A stretch of 64,000 bases of DNA from Chitinophagaceae bacterium (GTDB lineage Bacteria; Bacteroidota; Bacteroidia; Chitinophagales; Chitinophagaceae): the NCBI GenBank assembly GCA_023229465.1, contig JALNZE010000002.1:62001-126000 (forward strand). Reading direction: 5' to 3'. Within the stretch, counting starts at the first letter, position 1, and every line of letters begins with the position of its first letter. The translations under genes were made by a program, and so were the position numbers. Under the pieces are notes generated by a model, which saw nothing but the letters and a program-made list of their open reading frames with translations, searched no databases and was not told the origin of the DNA. Positions 9,024 through 16,674 of this stretch are shown in pieces.

Positions 9024-10691
9024 ATGAATTGGTTTATAGAATTGTTCACCATACCTTCTGTAGCCCAGGCAGCGATTATTTACGCATTGGTGATTGCCGC
9101 CGGAATAGCCCTTGGGAAAGTGAAAATACTAGGTATTTCTTTTGGCATAACCTGGGTATTATTTATTGGACTTCTCTTTTCCTACCTGGGTATTACCATT
9201 CATAAGGAAACAGAACAATTTGTAAAAGAATTCGGACTGATTATTTTTGTCTATGCCATCGGGTTGCAGGTTGGCCCTGGCTTTTTTGCTTCTCTTAAAA
9301 AAACGGCCCTGGGTAATAACGGGCTGGCTGCTTCTGTTGTTATCATAGGCGTAGGACTTACCATCCTGTTTTTCTTTACTTCCGGAAATCATATCGCCAT
9401 CTTAGCGGGTGTAATGAGCGGGGCCGTTACCAATACACCCGGACTGGCGGCAGCGCAGGCAGCGGTTAAAGATTTACATGTTCCGGTTGGTGATACGGGT
9501 ACCATTACATTAGCCTATGCAGTGGCCTACCCTTTTGCCGTGGTGGGCATCATCGTATCATTGGTATTACTTAGAAAGATTTTCCGAATTAATATTGAAA
9601 AAGAAAAAGAATTACACCGAAAACTATTTTTTCTTCAATCCAACCGCCCTGTTTCGATTCATATAAAACTGGAAAATAAACAGTTTATCGGGCAACCGCT
9701 CAGAAGCATTTTTAGTATGTTGAATGAGCCAATTATTATATCCAGGATGTTTCATAAGGGAGAAGTGATCACCCCTACTCCGGATAGTATTTTAGCTGAA
9801 GGAGATGTGATGCAGTTTGTTGCTTCTAAAAAAATAATGGAAAAAGTGAAATTATTGGTTGGAGGAGAAAGTGACATGAACCTCAGAACGGTGCCATCCA
9901 GTAATTTGATATCAAGGCTGATTGTAGTAACCAGAAAAGAAATTACACACAAGCGACTGGGAAATATTCTTGAAATTCAACACGAAACCATCACTATTAC
10001 ACGTATTAAAAGGGCGGGCATTGAAATGGTGGCCCATGGTAATATTTTTTTACAATTGGGCGATACCGTTACAGTAGTAGGCACAGAAGACGGCGTAAAA
10101 CAATTTACAGCGGTAGTAGGAAACTCCCTGAAAAGATTGGAAGTTCCTGATTTAGGGCCTATTTTTATTGGCATTGTATTCGGAATCATTTTAGGTAGTA
10201 TCCCATTTCATATACCCAATATTCCGGTACCGGTAAAAATAGGGATGGCTGGCGGACCATTGATTGTAGCGCTTTTTTTAAGCCGCTTTGGTCATTTTTT
10301 ATACCTGAATAATTATACCACCAATAGCGCCAATCTGATGATTCGCGAATTGGGTATTGGTTTATTCCTCGCTAGCGTGGGCCTTAGCAGCGGTCATAAT
10401 TTGTCGGCAGCCTTCGCGGATGGCAGTGGCTACCATTGGATATTGATGGGTATCACCATCACCATGGTACCGCTATTGATAGTAGGCATTATTGCCAAAA
10501 AGTTTTTTAAAAAAACATATTTCGAAATATGCGGATTACTGGCAGGCGCCTGTACCGATCCACCGGCCCTGGCATTTGCTTTGAAAATGGCAGGGAATGA
10601 TATTCCTTCCGCAACCTATGCTACCGTTTACCCATTAACCATGATCCTGCGGATATTGGCGGCTCAGCTACTCATTTTATTTTTTGCCTGA
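9024..10691 (+). CDS. AspT/YidE-type membrane transporter with central TrkA-C (RCK_C) domains
   Basis: The 555-residue protein has the architecture of the AspT/YidE/YbjL family: an N-terminal group of about five membrane segments (to about 185), a cytoplasmic pair of RCK_C domains (about 210-370), and a C-terminal membrane block of about five segments. GVMSGAVTNTPGLAAAQ in the first half and GLLAGACTDPPALAFA in the second are the paired GxxSGxxTNTPxL-like repeats of the family. The best-known member exchanges aspartate for alanine; others may carry succinate or related acids, so the substrate is not fixed. Tight coupling to pckG (9-nt gap) supports a C4-dicarboxylate or aspartate role by inference. 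The remains of an efflux adaptor gene lie just downstream on the other strand. Confidence 0.88.
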   Translation: MNWFIELFTIPSVAQAAIIYALVIAAGIALGKVKILGISFGITWVLFIGLLFSYLGITIHKETEQFVKEFGLIIFVYAIGLQVGPGFFASLKKTALGNNGLAASVVIIGVGLTILFFFTSGNHIAILAGVMSGAVTNTPGLAAAQAAVKDLHVPVGDTGTITLAYAVAYPFAVVGIIVSLVLLRKIFRINIEKEKELHRKLFFLQSNRPVSIHIKLENKQFIGQPLRSIFSMLNEPIIISRMFHKGEVITPTPDSILAEGDVMQFVASKKIMEKVKLLVGGESDMNLRTVPSSNLISRLIVVTRKEITHKRLGNILEIQHETITITRIKRAGIEMVAHGNIFLQLGDTVTVVGTEDGVKQFTAVVGNSLKRLEVPDLGPIFIGIVFGIILGSIPFHIPNIPVPVKIGMAGGPLIVALFLSRFGHFLYLNNYTTNSANLMIRELGIGLFLASVGLSSGHNLSAAFADGSGYHWILMGITITMVPLLIVGIIAKKFFKKTYFEICGLLAGACTDPPALAFALKMAGNDIPSATYATVYPLTMILRILAAQLLILFFA

Positions 10692-10713
10692 AAAGGATAT
10701 TTGCTGCGAAAGT

Positions 10714-11107
10714 TGATATTTGGATACAACGTTTCCGGTTGCCTGATAAATTCGGCTTCCCCCGGAAATGATTCACTTCGTTCATTCATCAATGGATTGA
10801 TCCTGCTAACCAGTGCATCAAAAACTTTGCCTTTATAACTATTGAGTGTAACCAAAACGGGTAAGCCTTCTCTGATCTTTAGAATATCCTACTCATCTAC
10901 CTGCATTTCCAGGATAAATGTTTGGCATCTCCAATAATCGCCGCTGGTGTTTGGGCACTAACCATCTCTCCCCTTACTTTAGAAAGGCCATATACGATAC
11001 CATCCATCTCACTCCTGATCGTATAGTCATTTTCAAGTTTACCGGCAATCAGCACATTTTTTTTTGGTTTGTGCAGAGGAATAATCCATCTGCCTTTTTA
11101 GATCATC
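10714..11107 (-). pseudogene. Decayed RND/HlyD-type periplasmic adaptor fragment
   Basis: Read on the minus strand, this gap has no intact frame but gives consecutive blocks typical of RND efflux adaptors when frames are switched: DDLKRQMDYSSAQTKK, then KLENDYTIRSEMDGIVYGL and VRGEMVSAQTPAAIIGDA (the lipoyl/barrel-sandwich half), then an EMQVDE-like stretch broken by a stop, then LKIREGLP, VTLNSYKGKVFDALVSRI and NPLMNERSESF ... LYPNI (the beta-barrel part). At least two frameshifts (one at an A run read from about 11054-11062, one near 10905-10920) and a stop interrupt it. The N-terminal membrane segment and C-terminal end are missing. It is a remnant of an adaptor that once worked with an inner-membrane pump and TolC-like channel; no pump genes remain nearby. 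Confidence 0.8.
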
Positions 11108-11155
11108 ATGCTTTATAATGAGAATAATAGAATAATAGAATGATGGAATTAATGA

Positions 11156-11195
11156 GTGAATGATGTAACATATTCAGGCAACTGTGTAACAGTTC
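11156..11195 (+). promoter_or_regulatory. Tandem TGTAAC regulatory site 1, before the ice-binding/OmpA operon
   Basis: GTGAAT is followed by TGTAAC at 11164-11169 and a second TGTAAC at 11185-11190, 21 bp apart. A -7 box TAGGTTTG follows at 11212-11219, its TTTG 60 bp after the site's first base. The second half-site would lie near -35 to -40, a place suited to an activator touching RNA polymerase. The same layout recurs at 15977, 19129 and 24717. Confidence 0.75.
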
Positions 11196-11323
11196 AGCTA
11201 TAACCTTAACATAGGTTTGTATAATTAAATTTTCTCTTTTTCTAAAAGCACGAAAATAGCCTGATGACCCGGATCATCAGTATAGTTTGTGCGGTCTTTT
11301 TTTTTACACTTCAAGTTTAAATT

Positions 11324-13657
11324 ATGAAAAAAAATCTTTTACTTAATGAAACCCCTTTATTACGAACACGTAAAGACTTCTCTACGATATTCTATAATAA
11401 ATGGTTAATAGCATTATTGCTGTTTATTTTTGCAGCAGGCTGCAAAAAAGTTACCGAAGTTTCAGGAATCGTAAACGTTTGTCCTGTAGTGGTTTCTACA
11501 GATCCAACAGATAAAGCGGTTGATGTTGCTTTGAATAAATTGGTATCAGCAACTTTCAACACTGATATGAATGCATCAACCATCGATGGTACATCATTTA
11601 CAATAAAACAGGGAAATAACATCATCCCAGGAACAGTTGCACCTACTTCAAGTGGGGCGACGTTTACTTTTAAATCAGATGCGCCCCTGTTACCTTTTAC
11701 AAAGTATACAGGTACTATCTTAAATAAGGTTACGGATAAGTTCCGCACCGCTATGGTTAGTGATTTTGTATGGTCTTTCACTACTATCCCACTGGTTACC
11801 ATTTCATCCAGTCCGCTAACAGGCGGAACTACTGCCGGGGCAGGAACTTTTGCGCAGGGATCTACTGTAACAGTAAGCGCCACACCTAATACAGGGTATA
11901 CTTTTACCAACTGGACAGACAGCGGAACTACTACTGTAGCTTCAACAAGTTCCAGCTATCAGTTTACGATGGCCGGTAACAGAGCACTGGTGGCCAACTT
12001 TAGTCTTATACCACCTGCCCAGTTTGCAGTCGTATTATCGTCTAATCCAATTGCGGGCGGATCTACCTTTGGATCCGGCTCATACAATGTGGGTACCAGC
12101 GTTACTGCCATTGAATCGCCGAATCCGGGATATACATTTGTTAACTGGACCGAAGGCGGAACCATTGTTTCAACAAATGCAAGTTATCAATTTACGATTT
12201 CAGCTAACAGAACATTGGTTGCGAACTTCACTGCCATACCCGCTTTACAATTCGCGGTATTATTATCTTCCAGTCCCTCTGCAGGTGGTACAACCACCGG
12301 AGCCGGCACATTTATTTCCGGAACTTCCGTAACGATAGCAGCCTCACCGAATACAGGATATACATTTGTTAACTGGACTGAAAGTGGCGCCATCATTTCA
12401 ACAAGTTCAAGTTATACATTCGCTGTAACTGCGCACAGAACCTTAGTAGCTAATTTTGTGATTAATACTTACACGTTAACTGCAACAGCCAGCCCAACGC
12501 TGGGGGGTAGCATTACAAAGAGTCCGAATCAGGTGAATTATGACTACGGAACTAATGTATTGTTAACCGCAACAGCTAATACAGGGTATACATTCAGAAA
12601 CTGGACCGATAATGGAACCATTGTTTCAACGAATGCGGGTTACCAGGTTACTATGACAGCAAACAGAGTATTGGTTGCAAACTTTACCCTGAACAATTAT
12701 ACGTTAACGGTAACCATCAACCCAACACTTGGGGGTACCGTTGCAAAGAGTCCTAATCTGGCTAATTACGATAGCGGTACAACCGTTCAACTTACGGCAA
12801 CACCAAATGCAGGTTACACATTCACTTCATGGAATGGTGATGCAACTGGTTCTACCAATCCATTATCAGTTTTAATGAATGCCAATAAAAATATCTCTGC
12901 ACTCTTTACAGCAGTAACGCCACCAGTGCCTTTGGGAACTGCGGCTAATTTCGGAGCCTTCGGTGGTAATGCAGGAGTTACCAATCAGGGCCTTAATACC
13001 ATCATTAATAATGGAGGAATCGGCACAACCGCTGCTTCTACCCTGATAACAGGATTCCATGACGGAATAACCGGAGATGTGTATACTGAAACGCCACTTA
13101 ATGTTGGTAATTCAACCGGTGGAATCTTCACGGCTCCTCCGGCACCCGGAACAGCCACTTCAAAGGCAAAAGCTGAACAGGGACTTAATGATGCCAATAT
13201 TGCGTATCTCAGTATTTCACCGGCATCTAAACCAGGTGGTACTGATCCTGGCGCAGGCGAACTGGGTGGATTAACGCTGGCACCAGGTATTTATAAATCA
13301 GCCAGTGGCACTTTTAATATATCAAACGGAGATCTTACGCTTGATGCACAAGGCGATCCTAATGCAGTATGGATATTCCAGACCGCTGCCGGATTAACCG
13401 TAGGTATCGCGGGTCCAACCGGAGCAAGAAGTGTTCTGATGATCAACGGAGGCTTACCTAAAAATGTATTCTGGTATGTAGGAAGCGCCGCTACCATTAA
13501 CGGAGCAGGTGGTGGTGTAATGACAGGAACCATTATTGCAAATTCGGGCGTTACTTTCTCTACCGCGGGTAATGCGGTTCAAACAGTATTGAATGGCAGA
13601 GCCCTTTCACTGGTTGCTTCTGTAACCATGGTAAACACAACTATTAATAACCAATAA
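11324..13657 (+). CDS. Lipoprotein with Big_5 domain, five InlB-like repeats and a DUF3494 ice-binding-like domain
   Basis: The 777-residue product has a lipobox-like FAAGC with C40 as probable lipidation site. Order of parts: Big_5-type Ig-like domain near 52-153 (STDPTDKAVDVALN); five Listeria-Bacteroides/InlB-B-type repeats near 158-227, 234-303, 310-379, 381-454 and 457-529, each with G-Y-T-F-x-N/S-W and most ending in LVANF; then a DUF3494-like beta-solenoid from about 537 to the end (LGTAANFGAF, GDVYTETP, LAPGIYKS, VWIFQTAAGLTV, MTGTIIAN). DUF3494 proteins often bind ice, but many in mesophiles are probably adhesins, so ice binding is not claimed. Surface exposed by inference. The 5' leader (about 98 nt) contains a short palindrome at 11261-11280. 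A tandem TGTAAC site lies upstream. Confidence 0.88.
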   Translation: MKKNLLLNETPLLRTRKDFSTIFYNKWLIALLLFIFAAGCKKVTEVSGIVNVCPVVVSTDPTDKAVDVALNKLVSATFNTDMNASTIDGTSFTIKQGNNIIPGTVAPTSSGATFTFKSDAPLLPFTKYTGTILNKVTDKFRTAMVSDFVWSFTTIPLVTISSSPLTGGTTAGAGTFAQGSTVTVSATPNTGYTFTNWTDSGTTTVASTSSSYQFTMAGNRALVANFSLIPPAQFAVVLSSNPIAGGSTFGSGSYNVGTSVTAIESPNPGYTFVNWTEGGTIVSTNASYQFTISANRTLVANFTAIPALQFAVLLSSSPSAGGTTTGAGTFISGTSVTIAASPNTGYTFVNWTESGAIISTSSSYTFAVTAHRTLVANFVINTYTLTATASPTLGGSITKSPNQVNYDYGTNVLLTATANTGYTFRNWTDNGTIVSTNAGYQVTMTANRVLVANFTLNNYTLTVTINPTLGGTVAKSPNLANYDSGTTVQLTATPNAGYTFTSWNGDATGSTNPLSVLMNANKNISALFTAVTPPVPLGTAANFGAFGGNAGVTNQGLNTIINNGGIGTTAASTLITGFHDGITGDVYTETPLNVGNSTGGIFTAPPAPGTATSKAKAEQGLNDANIAYLSISPASKPGGTDPGAGELGGLTLAPGIYKSASGTFNISNGDLTLDAQGDPNAVWIFQTAAGLTVGIAGPTGARSVLMINGGLPKNVFWYVGSAATINGAGGGVMTGTIIANSGVTFSTAGNAVQTVLNGRALSLVASVTMVNTTINNQ

Positions 13658-13663
13658 ACACCT

Positions 13664-13699
13664 CAATCTATATTCCGCCCTGTGGCGGAATATAGATTG
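13664..13699 (+). terminator. Strong hairpin between the DUF3494 and OmpA genes
   Basis: A perfect 16-bp stem (13664-13679 with 13684-13699) around the CTGT loop is followed by a weak T stretch (TTATT). It probably gives partial termination or protects the upstream mRNA end, lowering expression of the OmpA gene relative to the surface protein. No separate promoter is evident in the 34 nt before the OmpA start. Confidence 0.75.
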
Positions 13700-13733
13700 T
13701 TATTAAAAAAGTATTCACCTTAAAAAGAACTAT

Positions 13734-15713
13734 ATGTTACAATCTCATACACCCAAACAAAAATTCGCACTCGTGTTCCTGTTGCTGATTTTTGCAGGCT
13801 TAACAGGCCAGTCTCAAACCGAAATACGAACACAACCAAAATGGTGGTTTGGCGTTTCAGGAGCAGCAAACTTCAACACCTATCGTGGTACCACACAGGC
13901 GCTGAACCAAAGCTTAACTGTACCAACAGCATTCCATAAAGGGAAAGGCGTTAAACCTTATGCCTCTTTATTGATGGAGTACCGTCCCAAAAAAGTATGG
14001 GGCCTTATGCTTAACGTGGCTTACGATAATCGTGGCGGTAAATTTAACGAGGTAATCGCACCCTGTGATTGTCCGGCGAACTTATCAACCAATATAGGCT
14101 ATGTTGCTCTTGAGCCAAGTTTACGGCTGGCACCTTTTGCCTCTGCCTTTTATATTTTTGCAGGCCCTACCATTGGAATTAATGTAACAAAAACATTTGA
14201 CTATACACAGTTAAAGCAACCTGATACCAGAGCTGACTGGAGTGATTTACGTAAAACAGTTTTGTCGGCCCAGGTTGGAGCAGGTATTGATATCCCCGTT
14301 TCAAAAAAGGGAAGTGAATCGCAAATGACGATTTCACCGTTTGCCTCTTTTCAAACTGACCTGGGCAATAGCCCCCGTACCATTGAAACATGGTCAATCT
14401 ATACTGTACGTGCGGGTATTGCACTCAAATTCGGTACTGGTAAAAAAGCGGCTCCTGTAGCCACCATCATAACCAATACCATCATTACCCCTGCGATTGT
14501 AGCTGAAAAAGAGGTACAGTTTACAGTACGGGCTCCTAAAGTAGTACCCTTGAATCGCAGAGTGAAAGAAACTTTTCCATTACGCAATTCCGTATTCTTT
14601 AACATGGGATCTTCAGAAATACCTGATCGGTATACCCGGTTAAGCCAATCACAGGCTGCATCATTTAAGGAAGAGCAATTACAGGAAGAACAGCCAGCCA
14701 ATTTATATAATGGCCGTTCAGCCAGGCAGTTAGCGGTATACCATAACATTTTGAATATTATGGGAGACCGCCTGCGTACTAATCCGCAAAGTACCATTCA
14801 GTTAACCGGCTCATCAGATAATAATCCAACAGAAGGCAAACTAATGGCTGAAAACATTAAGCAATACCTTGTTTCAGTATACGGGATTGATCCTTCCAGA
14901 ATTAGTACAGAAGGAAGAGACAAACCGGTTATTCCATCAGAACAGCCAGGAGCAACTAAAGAACTGGACCTATTACATGAAGGTGACCGCAGGGTGGATA
15001 TAGAAAGCAGTTCTCCTGAACTTTTATTTCAGGTAGGTGGAAGTAGCTCAGCATTTTTGAAGCCTGTACAAATAAGCGCGGTGCAGCAAGATCCGTTGGA
15101 TAGTCATGTAATCCTGACTACAGAAGGCGCAAATGTAGTAATGGAGTCATGGAATGTAGCTATTACCGATGAGCAGGGTAACGTGCAACATTACGGCCCC
15201 TATACACAAGATCAGGCTTCTATTCCTGGAAAAACTATTTTAGGAAACAATACACAGGGCAATTATACCATTCAGATGTTCGGACAGACAAAAACAGGCA
15301 AATCAATTAAAAAAGAAAGCTCTGTTAGTTTAATGAAATCAGAAGATATTAAACAGGAAGGCCTTCGGTATAGCATTTTATTTGACTTTGATAAATCAAA
15401 ATCAATAGACTCATACGAAAAATTCCTAACCGATATTGTTAGCCCATTAATTACAGAAAACGGAACAGTAATTATACATGGACATACCGATATTATTGGT
15501 GAAGAAAAACACAACCTTACCCTGTCTAATGAAAGAGCTAAAAGCGCTCAAAAAATCATTGAAAAGGCGTTAGCCAATGCAGGCAAAAAAGGCGTGAAAT
15601 TTGAGACCTACGGTTTTGGAGAAGATATTAACCTGGCGCCATTTGAAAACAGTACGCCGGAAGAACGTTTTTATAACAGGGCGGTGATCATAGATATCAT
15701 ACCTGGTAAATAA
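13734..15713 (+). CDS. OmpA-family outer membrane protein with N-terminal beta-barrel
   Basis: The 659-residue product has an N-terminal signal segment (hydrophobic FLLLIFAGLTG, cleavage near GQSQ). Residues about 35-235 look like an outer-membrane beta-barrel with alternating aromatic strands (WWFGVSGAANF, GLMLNVAYDNRGG, FYIFAGPTIGI). A partial OmpA-like segment near 320-430 includes IQLTGSSDNNPTEGK and ISTEGRDKP. The C-terminal OmpA domain near 545-655 is complete: ILFDFDKSKS, VIIHGHTDIIGEEKHNLTLS and NERA, motifs that contact diaminopimelate in peptidoglycan. It likely anchors the outer membrane to the wall. Its gene follows the DUF3494 lipoprotein by 76 nt and may support it at the surface. 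A good terminator follows. Confidence 0.9.
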   Translation: MLQSHTPKQKFALVFLLLIFAGLTGQSQTEIRTQPKWWFGVSGAANFNTYRGTTQALNQSLTVPTAFHKGKGVKPYASLLMEYRPKKVWGLMLNVAYDNRGGKFNEVIAPCDCPANLSTNIGYVALEPSLRLAPFASAFYIFAGPTIGINVTKTFDYTQLKQPDTRADWSDLRKTVLSAQVGAGIDIPVSKKGSESQMTISPFASFQTDLGNSPRTIETWSIYTVRAGIALKFGTGKKAAPVATIITNTIITPAIVAEKEVQFTVRAPKVVPLNRRVKETFPLRNSVFFNMGSSEIPDRYTRLSQSQAASFKEEQLQEEQPANLYNGRSARQLAVYHNILNIMGDRLRTNPQSTIQLTGSSDNNPTEGKLMAENIKQYLVSVYGIDPSRISTEGRDKPVIPSEQPGATKELDLLHEGDRRVDIESSSPELLFQVGGSSSAFLKPVQISAVQQDPLDSHVILTTEGANVVMESWNVAITDEQGNVQHYGPYTQDQASIPGKTILGNNTQGNYTIQMFGQTKTGKSIKKESSVSLMKSEDIKQEGLRYSILFDFDKSKSIDSYEKFLTDIVSPLITENGTVIIHGHTDIIGEEKHNLTLSNERAKSAQKIIEKALANAGKKGVKFETYGFGEDINLAPFENSTPEERFYNRAVIIDIIPGK

Positions 15714-15737
15714 CAACATCCACATTAGCATCCTCCC

Positions 15738-15783
15738 GCACAGGAAACCAGGCAACATCAATGCCTGTTTCCTGTGCTTTTTT
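15738..15783 (+). terminator. Intrinsic terminator after the OmpA gene
   Basis: The stem GCACAGGAAACCAGGC (15738-15753) pairs with GCCTGTTTCCTGTGC (15763-15777) with one bulged base, followed directly by a run of six T. This is a standard intrinsic terminator for the 11324-15713 operon. The remaining bases to 15976 hold a weak 9-bp repeat (CCAAATAAT / ATTATTTGG) but no gene I can support. Confidence 0.85.
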
Positions 15784-15976
15784 ATCCGGCTATGCCATAC
15801 CAATTTTAGCACCTGGATTGATAAAAAACCTTCTTTAACAATCATAAAATCTGAGCCAAATAATCAGGGTTAGTTAAATAATATACACCTATCATTATTA
15901 TTTGGTACCTTGTTTGGAATAAGACCGTTACGCAGGATCGCAGAGCGGTTTTTCTGTAAAACACCGGGTAATATGA

Positions 15977-16016
15977 GTGAATTATGTAACTCATTCCAGT
16001 TACTATGTAACAATTG
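15977..16016 (+). promoter_or_regulatory. Tandem TGTAAC regulatory site 2, before the AraC gene
   Basis: GTGAAT, then TGTAAC at 15985-15990 and TGTAAC at 16006-16011 (21 bp apart). The -7 position is weaker here: TTCG at 16036-16039, offset 59 instead of 60. The site precedes the AraC-type gene itself, which suggests autoregulation. A GTG-initiated reading of the regulator would start inside this site and is therefore unlikely. Confidence 0.72.
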
Positions 16017-16063
16017 TAGTCCTGAATGGAGGAAATTCGTTCTATATAATTAACAAACCTGAC

Positions 16064-16654
16064 TTGAAGTTATATATCAAATACATGGTGAGCATGCGCT
16101 GTAAAATGGCAGTGAAAGAAGCCTTGAAAAAAATGGGGCTGCACTTCATAGTGGTAGATCTGGGCGAAGTAGAAATTATGGAAACAATTTCCGGAGCGGA
16201 ACTGAACGAACTAAAAACCATTTTATCGGACTCGGGGCTTGAATTAATGGATGATAAAAAGTCTGTTTTGATTGAAAGAATCAAAAATGTTATCACTGAA
16301 ATGATTCATTATTCAGATGAACTTCCAAAAAATAATTATTCTGATCATATAAGTGAGAAATTACACTATGATTATACCTACTTATCTAACTTGTTTTCTG
16401 AGGTAAAAGGCATAACCATTCAACAGTTCATTATTATACATAAGATTGAAAGAGCCAAGGAATTACTGATCTATGACGAACTGAACCTTACTGAAATTTC
16501 ATATAAACTGCACTATAGCAGTGTTGCGCATTTGTCTAATCAATTTAAAAAAGTAACCGGACTTACTCCATCGCATTATAAAAAGTTAAAAGACAGAAAA
16601 AGAAGCCCAATTGAAGAAATCGGAAATGAACAGGAAGTACGTCTACAAGATTAA
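16064..16654 (+). CDS. AraC-family transcriptional regulator with HMA-like N-terminus
   Basis: The chosen start is TTG at 16064, giving about 196 residues that begin LKLYIKYMVSMRCKM; from memory of this family in sphingobacteria, relatives start with the same stretch. ATG at 16085 is the alternative. The N-terminal 75 residues have the beta-alpha-beta-beta-alpha-beta pattern of heavy-metal-associated domains, with MRCKM in the metal-loop position but only one cysteine. The C-terminal half is a two-helix-turn-helix AraC domain: YDYTYLSNLFSEVKGITIQ (first HTH) and LTEISYKLHYSSVAHLSNQF (second HTH), ending with VTGLTPSHYK. The sensed signal is unknown; the HMA resemblance is inference. It is followed at 20 nt by the hybrid kinase gene and preceded by its own copy of the tandem site. 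Confidence 0.88.
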   Translation: MKLYIKYMVSMRCKMAVKEALKKMGLHFIVVDLGEVEIMETISGAELNELKTILSDSGLELMDDKKSVLIERIKNVITEMIHYSDELPKNNYSDHISEKLHYDYTYLSNLFSEVKGITIQQFIIIHKIERAKELLIYDELNLTEISYKLHYSSVAHLSNQFKKVTGLTPSHYKKLKDRKRSPIEEIGNEQEVRLQD

Positions 16655-16674
16655 TTTTTATAAAGTAAGCTACA

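Noticed and set aside
11392..11910. 172-residue antisense open frame over the DUF3494 gene
   Set aside because: Opposite to an intact gene with clear domains and signal; it is a shadow of Thr/Gly-rich coding.
11795..12910. DNA repeats in the 11324 gene, considered as a CRISPR array or satellite
   Set aside because: They encode protein InlB-like repeats of about 73 residues, are degenerate at DNA level and lack unique spacers.
15977..16063. GTG-initiated longer start for the AraC gene
   Set aside because: It begins exactly on the first base of the shared operator, and the extra residues do not match the conserved family N-terminus.
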